In this document: in pieces, positions 23,378 to 24,487 of the stretch
Layout: every line of letters begins with the position of its first letter
Numbering within the stretch: position 1 is the first letter of the stretch
From: an uncultured Sediminibacterium sp.
GTDB lineage: Bacteria > Bacteroidota > Bacteroidia > Chitinophagales > Chitinophagaceae
Reading direction: 5' to 3'
Length of the DNA stretch: 24,487 nucleotides
Assembly: GCA_937907555.1 (NCBI GenBank)
Contig: CALEST010000222.1
Location: forward strand, 1 to 24,487
Notes under the pieces: model-generated
Database searches by the model: none
What the model was told of the DNA's origin: nothing
The model's input: the letters and a program-made list of their open reading frames with translations, nothing else
Position numbers and translations under genes: made by a program

Positions 23378-24487
23378 TTAATTGCAATTGTTTGAAACAT
23401 AAGTTATGCTTCCATTTGAAATAGTTTCATTAGTAATGAGTCTATTGAAATTACCAATACCATCTTGTTTTAACAAAGCCATTCCAGTATTATATTTGTC
23501 AAGAACATAAGACATCGCGGCCTCAACTGAAATCAGTTCAGTTAATCCTTTTTTCATAAAGGCATCTTTTACTTCATCCAATTTATCAAATATCTCTGAT
23601 GGGAAATCCGGACCAAAACCCAAATCAATTGGTGGATATTTTTCCCGGAACCTATTTGCAGCGGACAAATCTATCACAACTAATGCAAACACAGCGCCAT
23701 TTTTAGATACTACCATCCTTGTTGAATATTGATTGTATTTATTATTAACCCCTATAAGATTATACAAGTCACCTGGAGATGGAGGCAAATCATTAGTATG
23801 ATTATGAATATCAGCAATTGCCCCTGGCCAATTAATATTTGCTGTGCAAGTTGAGGAACTTGTGCATGTAGTCATAGGTGAAGCTGTAGTATTACCGTTT
23901 GAATCTGTACCAAAAGTAATTGAGTGCTCTACTTTTGAATCTGCATTTTGAATTTGTAATTTAGCACTATCGTATTTATCGCTTTGCGATAATGTAGTAA
24001 CCATCTTTGCTGCGGGTTTGGCTACTTCACATGGGTCCTTTTCGATTTCACTTGGTCCCCCACCTGCACTACTTGGCGGTGGTGTTGGAGGCCAATATTC
24101 AGTTCCTGATCCACTACCTGCACAATCAATCTTAAATGATGTGGTTTCGGTATATACACTGTAAATTATAACGTTGTCTGGAGAACTATCTAAAGATACA
24201 CCTCCGCCTGTAATCACTCTTACTGTAGTATATGAGATGTCACATGAATTAGATCTGATATCACTTTGTGAAGAAATGGCATTAGCCCACGTTTGATTTT
24301 CGGCTAATTTTAGTGCAATTAGATTGTTGTTTGCGCTTTCCCTGAACCAAATATTAACCAGTTCATTCTTCAGATTCCTAAAAGACTCTAATGTACCTGT
24401 TTTTGTTTCGTTATTTGCTTTTAAATCTATGCTTTGCTGTACCACTTTGATGGCGCCATCAATTTCACCATTAATTGTCCGTAGCAT
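23378..24487 (-). CDS. Protein with JAB/MPN-like metalloprotease motif (N-terminus may extend past window edge)
   Basis: The open frame of 369 residues has its first visible Met exactly at the window edge, so the true start is probably outside. The N-terminal 120 residues are unassigned. A low-complexity linker follows (Gly/Ser/Pro run with PPTPPPSS, about 124-146). Residues about 180-275 look like a JAB/MPN (JAMM) domain: a possible catalytic Glu in KVEHSITFGT (E187), then ADIHNHTNDLPPSPGDLYNL with H228, H230, S237 and D240. The canonical spacing is HxH-x7-S-x2-D; here it is HxH-x6-S-x2-D, one residue shorter. The strand ending RMVVSKNGAVFALVVID fits the fold after it. JAB domains cleave isopeptide or peptide bonds or act in effectors. 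The substrate is unknown. AT-rich composition. Confidence 0.7.
   Translation of the reverse strand: MLRTINGEIDGAIKVVQQSIDLKANNETKTGTLESFRNLKNELVNIWFRESANNNLIALKLAENQTWANAISSQSDIRSNSCDISYTTVRVITGGGVSLDSSPDNVIIYSVYTETTSFKIDCAGSGSGTEYWPPTPPPSSAGGGPSEIEKDPCEVAKPAAKMVTTLSQSDKYDSAKLQIQNADSKVEHSITFGTDSNGNTTASPMTTCTSSSTCTANINWPGAIADIHNHTNDLPPSPGDLYNLIGVNNKYNQYSTRMVVSKNGAVFALVVIDLSAANRFREKYPPIDLGFGPDFPSEIFDKLDEVKDAFMKKGLTELISVEAAMSYVLDKYNTGMALLKQDGIGNFNRLITNETISNGSITYVSNNCN

Overview
The window comes from a Bacteroidota chromosome, most likely a member of the Chitinophagia. The evidence is a GldA-type ABC ATPase, a sensor kinase with a large periplasmic propeller and Y_Y_Y domain, an Omp85-like barrel fused to a TolB-like propeller, and several start codons preceded by the Bacteroidota -7 promoter box TAnnTTTG with no strong Shine-Dalgarno sequence. 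It is dense, ordinary-looking chromosome: all gaps between genes are short, and I saw no rRNA, tRNA, CRISPR array or insertion sequence.

Layout. (1) 1-3341, minus: a large outer-membrane protein running off the left edge. (2) 3401-4039, plus: a metallo-beta-lactamase-fold hydrolase. (3) 4093-6261, minus: a secreted protein of unknown family whose C-terminus looks like a caspase/CHAT-type Cys-His fold. (4) 6367-9936, plus: an OmpR-type response regulator, a PhoR-like histidine kinase, a DUF47/PhoU-like protein and a PiT phosphate transporter, which together look like a phosphate sensing and uptake cassette. (5) 9996-11036, plus: galE, whose stop codon overlaps that of the convergent gene. (6) 11033-13516, minus: prfA followed by two paralogous secreted proteins of unknown function. 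(7) 13571-18403: a periplasmic-propeller histidine kinase (minus), its divergent NarL/LuxR response regulator (plus), and a secreted protein of unknown function. Two 20-bp palindromes with identical arms flank the regulator gene. (8) 18481-22922, plus: gldA-like ATPase, eno, an FtsB/DivIC-like protein, a 74-residue protein, nth, and a secreted GH43 glycosidase. (9) 22932-24487, minus: two AT-rich genes, a small secreted protein and a protein with a JAB/MPN-like metalloprotease motif that reaches the right edge.

The least explained parts are: the palindrome pair that seems to tie kinase, regulator and secreted protein into one circuit; the caspase-like secreted protein; the JAB-like protein; and two places (before galE and before the ftsB-like gene) where an intrinsic terminator, a possible promoter and a start codon are packed into about 40 bp. 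Start codons were reassigned from upstream TTG or ATG codons where a signal peptide, a family N-terminus or a -7 box required it. All family assignments are from reading motifs; no database search was run.
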